A DNA stretch of 15,925 nt, taken from assembly GCA_035620975.1 (NCBI GenBank), contig DASPFV010000238.1, forward strand, positions 1-15,925, read 5' to 3'. This document shows positions 1 to 6,359 of the stretch, piece by piece (positions within the stretch are counted from its first letter, which is position 1; each line of letters starts with the position of its first letter). The notes under the pieces were generated by a model. The model ran no database searches, was not told the DNA's origin, and saw only the letters and a program-made list of their open reading frames with translations. The translations under genes and the position numbers were made by a program. The stretch comes from DASPFV01 sp035620975 (lineage in GTDB: Bacteria; Acidobacteriota; Vicinamibacteria; Vicinamibacterales; 2-12-FULL-66-21).

Positions 1-852
1 AATGGACGCACGTTGCGAATCAGCGACGTAGTCGGTCACGAGATCCTTGATGTGCAGGATTCCCACGATCTGATCCAGCGAGCCGCGATACACGGGAAGG
101 CGGCTGTAGGCACTGACGGCGACGACTCGCACGATTTCCTCGAACGGCGTCGACAGCTCGATTGCGACCAGTCGATCCCGGGGCACCATGAGCTGGCGCG
201 CCGTGCGCAGGCCGAGCCGGAGCGCCCGATGCAGCCGCACCTGTTCCTGGGGCTCGAGCAGCCCGCCGTCCCGGCTCTCCGCGATGAGCAGCGCGATCTC
301 CTCCGGAGAGTGCACGTGCCGGTGGCCGGTGGGAGGTATGCCGAGCAGTCTCAGCACGGCGATCCCGCTGCCGTTCAGCAGCCGGATGGACCACGAGAAA
401 ATCCTGAGCGACCACTGCATCGGTAAGACCGTGTAGCGCACGGTCCGCGTCGGGTCCTGCAGGGCGATGGACTTGGGGACCAGCTCGCCGAGAATCATCT
501 GGAGCGTCGTCAGGGTGAGCAGGACGACCAGAGCGACGGTGGATTCCGCGGTGCGGGGCTCGACTGCGAGTGTCTCGACGAACAGCGGCGTCACCCTGGG
601 CGCGATCGAGGCCTGGGCGTACGCGCCCATGACGAGGCTGCTGAGGGTGATGCCGACCTGCGAGGCGGCAATGTAGCGGTCGAGCGCGCGCGGATCCTCG
701 ACGACGGGGAGCACCCGGGCCGCCAGGCTGTCGCCGTCCTCCGCCAGGCGCCGCAGCCGGCTCCGGCGCGCGCCGACGGCCGCGAACTCGGCGGCCACGT
801 ACAGCGCGTTCAACAGGATCAAGGCCCCGATGATGGCGGCCGCCAGGACCAT
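1..852 (-). CDS. CNNM/CorC (HlyC) family membrane transporter, 3' end outside window
   Basis: Reading the minus strand from the ATG at 852 gives 284 codons open to the window edge, so the C-terminus is missing. Residues 1-170 form the CNNM/DUF21 transmembrane domain: an N-terminal helix ending in LLNALYVAAEFA (13-24), then SQVGITLSSLVMG (64-76), and the family signature GELVPKSIALQ (122-132). A CBS-pair region begins near 221 (LMVPRDRLVAIEL, then YSRLPVYRGSLDQIVGILHIKDLV at 249-272) and is cut in its first CBS motif. The family is linked to Mg2+/Co2+ efflux or homeostasis at the inner membrane; the ion is not readable here. An in-frame stop lies upstream near 910 and 852 is the only ATG after it, although no clear ribosome site precedes it. 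The gene is 141 bp downstream of the HEAT gene on the same strand, so cotranscription is possible but unproven. Confidence 0.9.
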   Translation of the reverse strand, partial: MVLAAAIIGALILLNALYVAAEFAAVGARRSRLRRLAEDGDSLAARVLPVVEDPRALDRYIAASQVGITLSSLVMGAYAQASIAPRVTPLFVETLAVEPRTAESTVALVVLLTLTTLQMILGELVPKSIALQDPTRTVRYTVLPMQWSLRIFSWSIRLLNGSGIAVLRLLGIPPTGHRHVHSPEEIALLIAESRDGGLLEPQEQVRLHRALRLGLRTARQLMVPRDRLVAIELSTPFEEIVRVVAVSAYSRLPVYRGSLDQIVGILHIKDLVTDYVADSQRASI

Positions 853-932
853 GCGCCGCGATCGTACCGCAAGAGGCTCCAGACGTGTATCACGAACCCC
901 GCGGGCTCACTCAGAGCGCACAGGGCGATCAA

Positions 933-963
933 CCAGGTCGAGCCGGGTCCTCCCGGCGCCTGG
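933..963 (-). other. Intergenic hairpin between HEAT gene and transporter gene
   Basis: An inverted repeat has an outer stem CCAGG/CCTGG and an inner stem GCCGGG/CCCGGC closing a four-base loop. It sits 31 bp beyond the stop of the HEAT gene in the direction of transcription. There is no T-run after it, so it is not a canonical intrinsic terminator. It could be a 3' stabilising stem or a weak terminator before the transporter gene. Confidence 0.35.
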
Positions 964-993
964 ACGGCCGTGACGCCAGCCCCCGGTGGTCAG

Positions 994-1593
994 CTACTTT
1001 CCGATCGTGCCAATCGCCCACGCGGCCTGCCGGCGGACGGCTGCGTCCTGATCCTTCAGCGCTCCGATCAGGCCCGGCAGCGCGCGCGAGTCGCCGATCG
1101 CGCCGAGCGCCCAGGCGGCCTGCTCGCGCACGCCGCGGCTGCCGTCCCGGAGTGCGGGGACGAGCCCGTCCACGGCCTCGGACGCGCCGATTGCGCCGAG
1201 TGCCCACGCCGCCTGCTGGCGTACCTGTGCGCTGGCGTCGCCCGCCAGCGCGCGGACGAGGGGCTCGATCGCCTGGCGATCGTCGATCGCGCCGAGCGCC
1301 CACGCAGCCTGCGCGCGCGTCTCGTCGTCCCGATCGGCGAGCGCCTTGATCAGCGCGGAAACGCCGCGGGCGTCGTCGATCGCGCCGAGCGCCCAGGCGG
1401 CCTGCCGCCGCACGCGCGGGTCTTCATCGCTCAGGGCCGTCGTGAGGGCCGGCACGGCGGCGTTCTCGTCGAGTGCGCCGAGCGCCCACGCCGCCTGCTG
1501 CCGCACGGCGGCTTCCCGATCGCGCACCGCTTTCACGAGCGCCGGCACGGCTCGCGGGTCGTCGAGCGCTCCCAGGGCCCACGCGGCGTTCTT
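994..1593 (-). repeat. Tandem ~93-bp units encoding HEAT repeats
   Basis: Six full units and a partial one repeat at a period of about 31 codons. Each carries a near-identical stretch encoding QAAWALGA, preceded by an arginine codon at most unit junctions. The DNA similarity between units is high enough to allow copy-number change by recombination or slippage. Confidence 0.75.
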
Positions 1594-1983
1594 CCTCGCG
1601 ATCCACGCATCGTGCACGAGCGCCTCGAGCACGGGTGCGAACGCCCGTGAGCCAATCGCGACCAGGGCGGCCGCCGCCAGCTCGCCGGGGCTCGTGACGT
1701 CGTCCGGATTGCCCTGCCACCACCGGCGCTCGCAGAGCGTGGCGGTCAGCGGAGCGCCGTCGGCAAGCAGATCCACGAGCAGGGGCAGCGCGTCGGCGGC
1801 GGCATCGCCCCGCTCGCGTAGCTCGCACGCGGCACGGCCGCGCGCCGCGGGGTCAGGTGATTGCAGCTCGCTCAACAGCTCGCGTGTTCCACGGGCCTGG
1901 GTGGGCACCGCGAACCGCTCGCCGCTCGTGCCGGGGAGCAATGTGAGCAGCGCGGCCACGCTGGCCGCCGCGGGTTTCAGCAT
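994..1983 (-). CDS. Exported HEAT-repeat protein (AWALGA type)
   Basis: A 329-residue protein that is mostly HEAT repeats, a helical solenoid that normally serves as a protein-binding scaffold. Residues 1-22 (MLKPAAASVAALLTLLPG...) look like a short signal sequence. Residues 33-125 hold a less regular HEAT-like region with an insert containing CERRWWQGNPDD (84-95). From about 131 to the end there are seven units of about 31 residues with the core AAWALGA(I/L), the last one truncated as AAWAIGTIGK. The ATG at 1983 is chosen because AGGAAGG lies 8 bases before it. A TTG six codons upstream (2001) would overlap the preceding HEAT gene by 4 bp and place the ribosome site inside the gene. The gap to that gene's stop is 14 bp, so the two are almost surely one operon. 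Catalytic residues are not seen; the partner is unknown. Confidence 0.85.
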   Translation of the reverse strand: MLKPAAASVAALLTLLPGTSGERFAVPTQARGTRELLSELQSPDPAARGRAACELRERGDAAADALPLLVDLLADGAPLTATLCERRWWQGNPDDVTSPGELAAAALVAIGSRAFAPVLEALVHDAWIARKNAAWALGALDDPRAVPALVKAVRDREAAVRQQAAWALGALDENAAVPALTTALSDEDPRVRRQAAWALGAIDDARGVSALIKALADRDDETRAQAAWALGAIDDRQAIEPLVRALAGDASAQVRQQAAWALGAIGASEAVDGLVPALRDGSRGVREQAAWALGAIGDSRALPGLIGALKDQDAAVRRQAAWAIGTIGK

Positions 1984-1997
1984 CGCCTCGACCTTCC

Positions 1998-2708
1998 TCA
2001 ATATGGCCGCGGGCGCGGATTCGGCCTGGGGTTCGGATTGGGATTCGGGTTCGGATTCGGATTCGGTCTGGGGTTCGGAGCGTGCACGCGGTGGTCCGGA
2101 GACTCGCCGCCCGAGAGCTCCGCGAGGGCGATGACGGCCTGCCGCCGCACCGCAGCGTCGTCGTCCTTGAGGGCGTTGGTGATGACAGGCACGGAGCGCG
2201 CGTCTCCCAGCTCGCCCAGCGCGGCGATGGCCTTCCGACGGACGTCCACGCTCGCGTCACCGACGACCGCCATGAGGGGATCGACGGCCGTGCGATCCCC
2301 GATCTCCCCGAGCGACGTGGCGGATCGCGCGCGCACGCGCGGATCGGCGTCCTTCAACGCGGCAACGAGCCCGGGAACCCCCTTGGGATCGCCGATCTCA
2401 CCGAGCGCGACGACGACCCGGTAGCGGACGTCGGCGTTTTCGTCCTTCAGCGCCTCGACGAGGCCGGGCACGGCGCGGCTCTGGCCGAGCGAGCCCAGGG
2501 CGACGGCAGCCTGCCGGCGGACACCCGCGTCCCGGTCCTTGAGCGCGACGATCAGCCCGTCGACCGCCGCCTCGGCCGGACTCTGGCGCGCGGTGACGGA
2601 GCCGGAGCGGGAGAGTTCGAGTGAGGGGTGAATCACCGCGAGCGAGACGCCCAGGCATATCGCGCTGGACTTCAGGAGTGTGCGGACGAACACGGCGAGA
2701 GGGCTCAT
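1998..2708 (-). CDS. Exported or membrane-anchored HEAT-repeat protein with Asn-Pro tail
   Basis: A 236-residue protein. Residues 8-27 (VRTLLKSSAICLGVSLAVIH) form a hydrophobic N-terminal segment, read as a signal peptide or anchor. Residues 49-203 contain five HEAT units of 31 residues of the form xALKDxDxxVRRxAxxALGELGDxRAVP. The C-terminus from about 204 is a low-complexity tail of alternating Asn-Pro and Arg-Pro ending PRPRPY, encoded by a hexamer-like microsatellite. The ATG at 2708 has AGGAG 5 bases upstream. It lies 80 bp after the M56-HEAT gene on the same strand. The intervening DNA contains a strong hairpin and a dyad nearly identical to that in front of blaI, so this gene may have its own BlaI-controlled start as well as read-through. 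Function beyond scaffolding cannot be read from the sequence. Confidence 0.85.
   Translation of the reverse strand: MSPLAVFVRTLLKSSAICLGVSLAVIHPSLELSRSGSVTARQSPAEAAVDGLIVALKDRDAGVRRQAAVALGSLGQSRAVPGLVEALKDENADVRYRVVVALGEIGDPKGVPGLVAALKDADPRVRARSATSLGEIGDRTAVDPLMAVVGDASVDVRRKAIAALGELGDARSVPVITNALKDDDAAVRRQAVIALAELSGGESPDHRVHAPNPRPNPNPNPNPNPNPRPNPRPRPY
2018..2080 (-). repeat. Hexamer-like microsatellite encoding the Asn-Pro tail
   Basis: On the plus strand GGATTC and GGTTCG units alternate for about 60 bases. On the coding (minus) strand they give consecutive Asn-Pro codons, bounded by Arg-Pro codons. Units of six bases keep the frame when copies are gained or lost, so tail length can vary without breaking the gene. 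The next gene starts 35 bases downstream. Confidence 0.7.
2100..2564 (-). repeat. Tandem ~93-bp units encoding five HEAT repeats
   Basis: Five successive 31-codon units. They are less alike than those of the neighbouring two HEAT proteins: the core varies as AAVALGSLG, VVVALGEIG, SATSLGEIG, AIAALGELG and AVIALAELS. Confidence 0.7.
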
Positions 2709-2716
2709 GTCTGCTC

Positions 2717-2734
2717 CTGCTAAAAAATCAGCAC
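2717..2734. promoter_or_regulatory. Predicted BlaI-type operator before the first stand-alone HEAT gene
   Basis: CTGCTAAAAAATCAGCAC is an imperfect dyad of the same architecture as the one before blaI (TGCTA, A-rich centre, AGCAC) and matches it at 14 of 18 positions. Its start-proximal end overlaps the AGGAG ribosome site of the HEAT gene by two bases, so a bound repressor would sit on the translation start region. Regulation is inferred from the match only. Confidence 0.55.
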
Positions 2735-2750
2735 TTCCCGGCGAACCCGT

Positions 2751-2778
2751 GGCGCTGCGCGCCGGAGCGCGCGGCGCC
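2751..2778 (-). other. Strong GC hairpin after the M56-HEAT gene
   Basis: GGCGC-x-GCGCGC, a four-base loop, then GCGCGC-x-GCGCC: an 11-bp stem with one mismatched pair, 10 bp beyond the M56-HEAT stop. A run of six Ts on the transcript strand occurs only about 23 bases later and belongs to the operator dyad. It may partly terminate or stabilise the upstream message, but the spacing is wrong for a canonical intrinsic terminator. Confidence 0.4.
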
Positions 2779-2788
2779 GTCGGTTGCG

Positions 2789-3715
2789 TTATCGAGCGAG
2801 TTGACCCAGGGCGAAGGCGGCCTGCTGCCGCACGGATGCCGACGAATCCTTGAGGGCGTTCGTGAGCGGGTCGATGGCCCGCGGGTCGCGAATCTGGCCG
2901 AGCGCGAACGCCACCTGCTCGCGGACGCTGGCGTCGCTGTCCTTCAGCGCGATGACGAGCGCCTCGACGGCGCTGCGATCGCGAATCTGTCCCAGACCGA
3001 ACGCGGCCTGTTCCCGGACATCCGCGTCGGCGTCCTTGAGCGCCGAAATCAGGGGTTCCACGGCGCGGCGATCGCGCAGCTGGCCCAGGGCGAACGCCGC
3101 CTGCTGCCGCACGTCCGGGTTGGTGTCGTGCAGCGCCGTCATCAGGCCGTCCACGGCCGACGCGTCGCGAATCTGGCCCAGCGCGAAGACGGCCTGCTCG
3201 CGGACGCTGGCGCTGCTGTCGGACATGGCTGCCGCCAGCGCCGCCACAGCGCGCTTGTCGCGAATCTGCCCGAGGGCGAACGCCGCCTGCTCACGAACGT
3301 TGGCGTTTGCGTCCTTCAGCGCCGACAGCAACCCGTCCACCGAACGCGGATCGCGGATCTGCCCCAGGGCGAACGCCGCCTGCTCGCGAACGTTCGGGTT
3401 CTGGTCCTTGAGGGCGCCGATGAGCGCGTCGATGCTCGCCGGATCCCGAAGCTGTCCGAGCGCGAACGCCGCCTGCTCGCGCACGCCCGCGTTCTCGTCC
3501 TTCAGCGCGCCAGCGAGCGGCTGAACGGCCCGGCGATCGCGGAGCTGTGCGAGGCCGGAGGCCGCGGCCTCCCGAACGTCGGCCGACGTGTCCTTGAGGG
3601 CCGCCACGAGCGGCTCGAAGATGGCCGGGTCGCGCAGTTGCACCAGCGCGTGCATGGCCGCCTCGCGCACTTCACGGTCGACGTCCTTCAGCGCTGCCGT
3701 GAGTGCCGCAATCAT
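2789..3715 (-). repeat. Ten tandem ~93-bp units encoding HEAT repeats of the M56 protein
   Basis: Ten units of 31 codons with the repeated core VREQAAFALGQ(I/L)RD. The two outermost N-terminal units are the most divergent (REAAMHALVQLRD and REAAASGLAQLRD), and the middle and C-terminal ones are nearly uniform. That pattern suggests recent expansion or homogenisation of the C-terminal units. Confidence 0.8.
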
Positions 3716-5176
3716 CTTCGGGTCGGTCTTCGAGGTGGCTTTGTCCTGTTCGACCTCGATGTCGAGGTCTGCCAGAGAGGCGATAGCGCCCTGAACACCT
3801 TGCAGCGCGCCCTGTGCAGCTCCCTGCACCACGCCCTGGACGGCCCCCTGCACAGCGGCCTGCACGGCGGCCTGCGTCGCGCCCGGAACCGCGGCTTCCG
3901 GGATCGCCGGACCGGGCGCCTGCTGCGGATCCGGTGCAGGCGGCCTGGACCCGGTCTGCGGCTGCGCGGCCGGCTGGGCCTGCGGGGCGATGGCAGGCGG
4001 GCCGACGACCGCGGTCGGTTCCGGCGCCGGCTGCAGTGGTGTGCCGTAGGCCCATGGCTGGACGGCGGCAAACGGGAGGACCGCACACGCCGCCGTCACG
4101 GTCGCGAGTGCGGCCCGCAGCCGCGACAGTCCGGCCCGCGGCACCTTCGGATCGAGAATGGCGATGAGCCGGCCCTCGAGCTGGGACTGGTGCGCCATCG
4201 CGAGCGTCGCGCCCATGATGACGACCGGGAAGCGGCCGGCCCGCATCACCCGGGCAATGTCGAGGAGCTGATCGGCGTAATCGGACCCGCGTGTGCCGGC
4301 TGCAAGCACCAGGTCATCGCAGGCCCGCTCGCGCTCGGTGCGGAGACGACGTGCCGCCACCCAGGCGAGGGGATTGAACCAGTGCACCGCACACGCGAGC
4401 TGCGCCAGGGCGTGCGTCAGACAGTCGCGGCGCTTCACGTGCGCGAGCTCGTGCAGAAGGACGATGCGCAACCGGGAGACGGGCCACCCGTCGGCGTCCG
4501 CCGGCATGAGCACGGAGGGCTTCAGCAGGCCCCACGCCATCGGCATTGTCGCGCGCGCGCTCCGCAGGAACGTGAGCCGCGGACTGACGCCGACCTCCGC
4601 CGCGAGTTCCCGCGCGAGCGGCAGCCACCGAGCATCGGTCACGACCTCCGTCCGCCGCGACATCCACTGGACTGCGAGAAGTCCCACGGCTAGACGACCG
4701 ACGATCAGGAGCGCACCGGCCAGCCAGACGGCCCCGAGGACGGCCGGCCAGCTGACGTTCGAGAGGAGAGGCGTGCCCGCCGGCGGAGCGGGCGAAGGGG
4801 CACCGGGCATGGATCGGCCGGGAGCGTCCCCGTCACGGAGCGGCGACGATTGGTGACGCGACTGGCGTGGAGCCGGCGCGTTCGCCGGCACGGACCGCCC
4901 GGCGTCGAGGCGCGGCTCGGGCACGGCGCGTTCGACGGTCACGATCGGCAGCTGCCACCGCGGCACGGCCAGCGAGAGGGCCGGGACCGCAAGCGCGCAC
5001 ATCAACCCGAGCGTCCACACCAGGTGGCGCGTCGCCGCCGACGAGCGTCGCAGCACGGCCGCCACCAGGCCTGCGAGGCTCAGCAGAAGCGTGGCTTTGA
5101 TCACGGCATCGGCAATCAGCAGCATCGCTGCCGGCTCGCCGAGCGTCTCGAGTGCCAGGAAGGAGAACAGGCTCAT
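2789..5176 (-). CDS. BlaR1-type M56 metallopeptidase fused to ten HEAT repeats
   Basis: A 795-residue membrane sensor-protease. Hydrophobic segments at about 18-42, 50-74, 143-172 and 352-374 match the four-helix BlaR1 plan. Between helices 3 and 4 is the M56 zinc protease: HELAH at 242-246, HWFNPLAW at 265-272 and RTERERACDDLVL at 279-291, which supplies the third ligand glutamate. After helix 4 comes a Pro/Gln-rich linker (375-487) with an AAVQGAVQG-like helix. Ten 31-residue HEAT units (488-795; core REQAAFALGQIRD) then occupy the place where classical BlaR1 carries its penicillin-binding sensor. By BlaR1 topology these repeats are periplasmic. The frame stays open upstream of 5176, but the ATG there starts a normal M56 N-terminus 2 bp after the blaI stop, so the longer reading is rejected. 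It probably senses an envelope signal and inactivates the BlaI repressor; the ligand is unknown. Confidence 0.9.
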   Translation of the reverse strand: MSLFSFLALETLGEPAAMLLIADAVIKATLLLSLAGLVAAVLRRSSAATRHLVWTLGLMCALAVPALSLAVPRWQLPIVTVERAVPEPRLDAGRSVPANAPAPRQSRHQSSPLRDGDAPGRSMPGAPSPAPPAGTPLLSNVSWPAVLGAVWLAGALLIVGRLAVGLLAVQWMSRRTEVVTDARWLPLARELAAEVGVSPRLTFLRSARATMPMAWGLLKPSVLMPADADGWPVSRLRIVLLHELAHVKRRDCLTHALAQLACAVHWFNPLAWVAARRLRTERERACDDLVLAAGTRGSDYADQLLDIARVMRAGRFPVVIMGATLAMAHQSQLEGRLIAILDPKVPRAGLSRLRAALATVTAACAVLPFAAVQPWAYGTPLQPAPEPTAVVGPPAIAPQAQPAAQPQTGSRPPAPDPQQAPGPAIPEAAVPGATQAAVQAAVQGAVQGVVQGAAQGALQGVQGAIASLADLDIEVEQDKATSKTDPKMIAALTAALKDVDREVREAAMHALVQLRDPAIFEPLVAALKDTSADVREAAASGLAQLRDRRAVQPLAGALKDENAGVREQAAFALGQLRDPASIDALIGALKDQNPNVREQAAFALGQIRDPRSVDGLLSALKDANANVREQAAFALGQIRDKRAVAALAAAMSDSSASVREQAVFALGQIRDASAVDGLMTALHDTNPDVRQQAAFALGQLRDRRAVEPLISALKDADADVREQAAFGLGQIRDRSAVEALVIALKDSDASVREQVAFALGQIRDPRAIDPLTNALKDSSASVRQQAAFALGQLAR

Positions 5177-5178
5177 GG

Positions 5179-5568
5179 CTAGGCTCCGGAGCGGCGAGCC
5201 GAATCGATGAGGCGCGCCAGCCGATCGAGTTCGGCCTCGGACAGCCGGGCCGACGAGTCGTCGAGCAGCGCCGAAATGGCCTGCTCGGCCGAACCGTCGA
5301 AGAACGTCCGGACCATGTGCCGCATCGCCGAGCGCTTGGCGCTGTCCCGGGCGACCGTGGGCACGTAGACGTAGCGCGGACCATCCTGCTCGTGGCGTAC
5401 GTGGCCTTTGTCTTCGAGGATGCGCAGCATGGCCCGCACGGCGGAATAGCTCGGCGGGTCGGGCAGGGCAGTCTGCACCTCTGCGGCTGTCGCGCGGCCC
5501 CGCGCGTAGAGAATGTCGATGATCTGGCGCTCCCGGCGGCTCAGCCCGTGGTGCGAAGGTGTTTTCAT
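5179..5568 (-). CDS. blaI: BlaI/MecI-family winged-helix repressor
   Basis: A 129-residue DNA-binding repressor. Residues 8-70 form the winged helix typical of BlaI/MecI: LSRRERQIIDILYARGRATAAEVQ, PSYSAVRAMLRILEDKGHVRHE, then the wing GPRYVYVPTV. The C-terminal part (about 71-129: KRSAMRHMVRTFFDGSAEQAISALLDD...) is the dimerisation region. An alternative ATG six codons upstream (5586) is equally open; neither has a clear ribosome site, and 5568 gives the usual family length. The stop lies 2 bp before the M56-HEAT start, the standard blaI-blaR1 arrangement. The likely role is to repress its own operon, and perhaps the HEAT gene at 2708, until the M56 partner relieves it. No beta-lactamase or mecA-like gene is in the window, so the name describes family, not drug resistance. 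Confidence 0.92.
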   Translation of the reverse strand: MKTPSHHGLSRRERQIIDILYARGRATAAEVQTALPDPPSYSAVRAMLRILEDKGHVRHEQDGPRYVYVPTVARDSAKRSAMRHMVRTFFDGSAEQAISALLDDSSARLSEAELDRLARLIDSARRSGA

Positions 5569-5615
5569 GCGAATCGTGTCCGTCATGCTGCTTAGACGGA
5601 GCGGGCGGCGAAAAG

Positions 5616-5652
5616 GTGCTAACAAAATAGCACAAGGGCAGAAAAATAGCAC
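5616..5652. promoter_or_regulatory. Predicted BlaI operator region between blaI and mscL
   Basis: A perfect 6+6 dyad GTGCTAACAAAATAGCAC occupies 5616-5633. A second TAGCAC half-site preceded by GAAAAA lies at 5647-5652, 19 bp from the first TAGCAC, roughly two helical turns. A/T-rich hexamers resembling -10 boxes overlap it (TATTTT at 5629-5624 on the minus strand; GATAAT at 5661-5666 toward mscL). It is placed 30 bp before the upstream ATG of blaI, as expected for autoregulation, and also upstream of mscL. Confidence 0.65.
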
Positions 5653-5743
5653 GCAGGGGCGATAATACCTCCGGCATTCCTGCAGAGCCTGGCCCGGCGG
5701 GTCGAGATGAGGCCGCGGGAGCGGTGCAGGGGGCCCAGACAGT

Positions 5744-5757
5744 CCGGCGCGCGCCGG
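5744..5757. repeat. 14-bp GC palindrome in the mscL leader
   Basis: CCGGCGCGCGCCGG is a perfect palindrome 31 bp before the mscL start. It could form a leader stem, but such strings arise easily in GC-rich DNA. Confidence 0.3.
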
Positions 5758-5788
5758 CGGATTCGCCAGACTCGGCAGGAGACACTGT

Positions 5789-6226
5789 ATGTTGAAGGAA
5801 TTCCGCGACTTCGCGGCCCGCGGCAACGTGCTCGATCTCGCCGTCGCCGTCATCATCGGCGCCGCGTTCGGCAAGATCGTGACCTCGGTGGTCAACGACC
5901 TGCTGATGCCGCCCATCGGCATGGCGCTCGGGCAGGTCGACTTCAGCAACCTCTTTGTTGCGCTAGACGGCGGGTCGTATCCGTCGCTGGCGGAAGCGGA
6001 GCGGCTCGGCGCGCCGACGCTGAACTACGGCAGGTTCTTCAACACGATTCTCGAGTTCCTGATCATCGCCTTCGCCGTGTTCCTGCTCGTGAAGCAGATC
6101 AACAGGTTCAAGGCTCCGCCGCCAACCGCTCCGCAGGAGGATGCGCGCGACTGCCCGTTCTGCGTCTCACGGATCCCGATCCGCGCCCGGAAGTGCCCGT
6201 TCTGCACCTCCGAGCTGCCGATGTAA
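5789..6226 (+). CDS. mscL: Large-conductance mechanosensitive channel MscL with C-terminal zinc ribbon
   Basis: A 145-residue inner-membrane channel that opens under high membrane tension and releases solutes during hypo-osmotic shock. The N-terminal helix MLKEFRDFAARGNVLDLAVAV runs into TM1 (about 13-45, with IIGAAFGKIVTSVVNDLLMPPIG). A periplasmic loop follows (about 46-80), then TM2 at 83-106 (FNTILEFLIIAFAVFLLVKQINRF). Instead of the short charged helix of the E. coli protein, the tail holds a CxxC-X10-CxxC zinc ribbon (Cys 122, 125, 136, 139). AGGAG lies 7 bases before the ATG. The gene diverges from blaI over a 200-bp region that contains the predicted BlaI operator, so shared control is possible but untested. 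Confidence 0.95.
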   Translation: MLKEFRDFAARGNVLDLAVAVIIGAAFGKIVTSVVNDLLMPPIGMALGQVDFSNLFVALDGGSYPSLAEAERLGAPTLNYGRFFNTILEFLIIAFAVFLLVKQINRFKAPPPTAPQEDARDCPFCVSRIPIRARKCPFCTSELPM

Positions 6227-6317
6227 CCGCGCGATCAGAGCGCGTCCCTGAGCGGCCGCCGATCGAACGCTCGAGGAATCCGGCCTTCGGCGATTGTCCA
6301 CGTCCCTGAAGTCTGAA

Positions 6318-6340
6318 GCTGCGCGGGATTCACGCGCGGC
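6318..6340. terminator. Possible terminator stem between convergent mscL and PilZ genes
   Basis: GCTGCGCG and CGCGCGGC pair as an 8-bp stem (one G-U on the plus-strand transcript) around a 7-base loop. It lies between the converging ends of mscL (6226) and the receiver-PilZ gene (6360). There is no T-tract on either side, so support is limited to location and pairing. Confidence 0.3.
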
Positions 6341-6359
6341 TGGAGCCGGGCGCTGGCCG

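Noticed and set aside
819..932. A 37-codon minus-strand frame (TTG start) overlapping the start of the transporter gene, with a hydrophobic ALCALSEPAGFVIHVW stretch
   Set aside because: Start codon is TTG and the nearest GGAGG is about 17 bases away; too short and unsupported to call a leader peptide.
2717..2734. Intrinsic terminator of the M56-HEAT gene (T-run after hairpin)
   Set aside because: The T-run is about 23 bases beyond the hairpin and is the centre of a dyad matching the blaI operator; regulation is the better reading.
994..3715. CRISPR-like array because of regularly spaced repeats
   Set aside because: The period is about 93 bp, the units stay in frame and encode HEAT helices; there are no short identical repeats with unique spacers.
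2621..4693. A 690-codon plus-strand frame opposite the M56-HEAT gene
   Set aside because: Its apparent repeats mirror the HEAT-encoding DNA units in the other strand; the minus-strand protein has HELAH, membrane segments and HEAT cores.
2789..5568. Beta-lactam resistance locus (blaI-blaR1)
   Set aside because: No penicillin-binding sensor domain, beta-lactamase or PBP2a gene is present; only the regulatory protein families are shared.
5177..5785. N-terminal extension of the M56-HEAT protein by 203 residues
   Set aside because: It overlaps blaI in another frame and gives no recognisable sequence, whereas the ATG at 5176 starts a normal M56 N-terminus.
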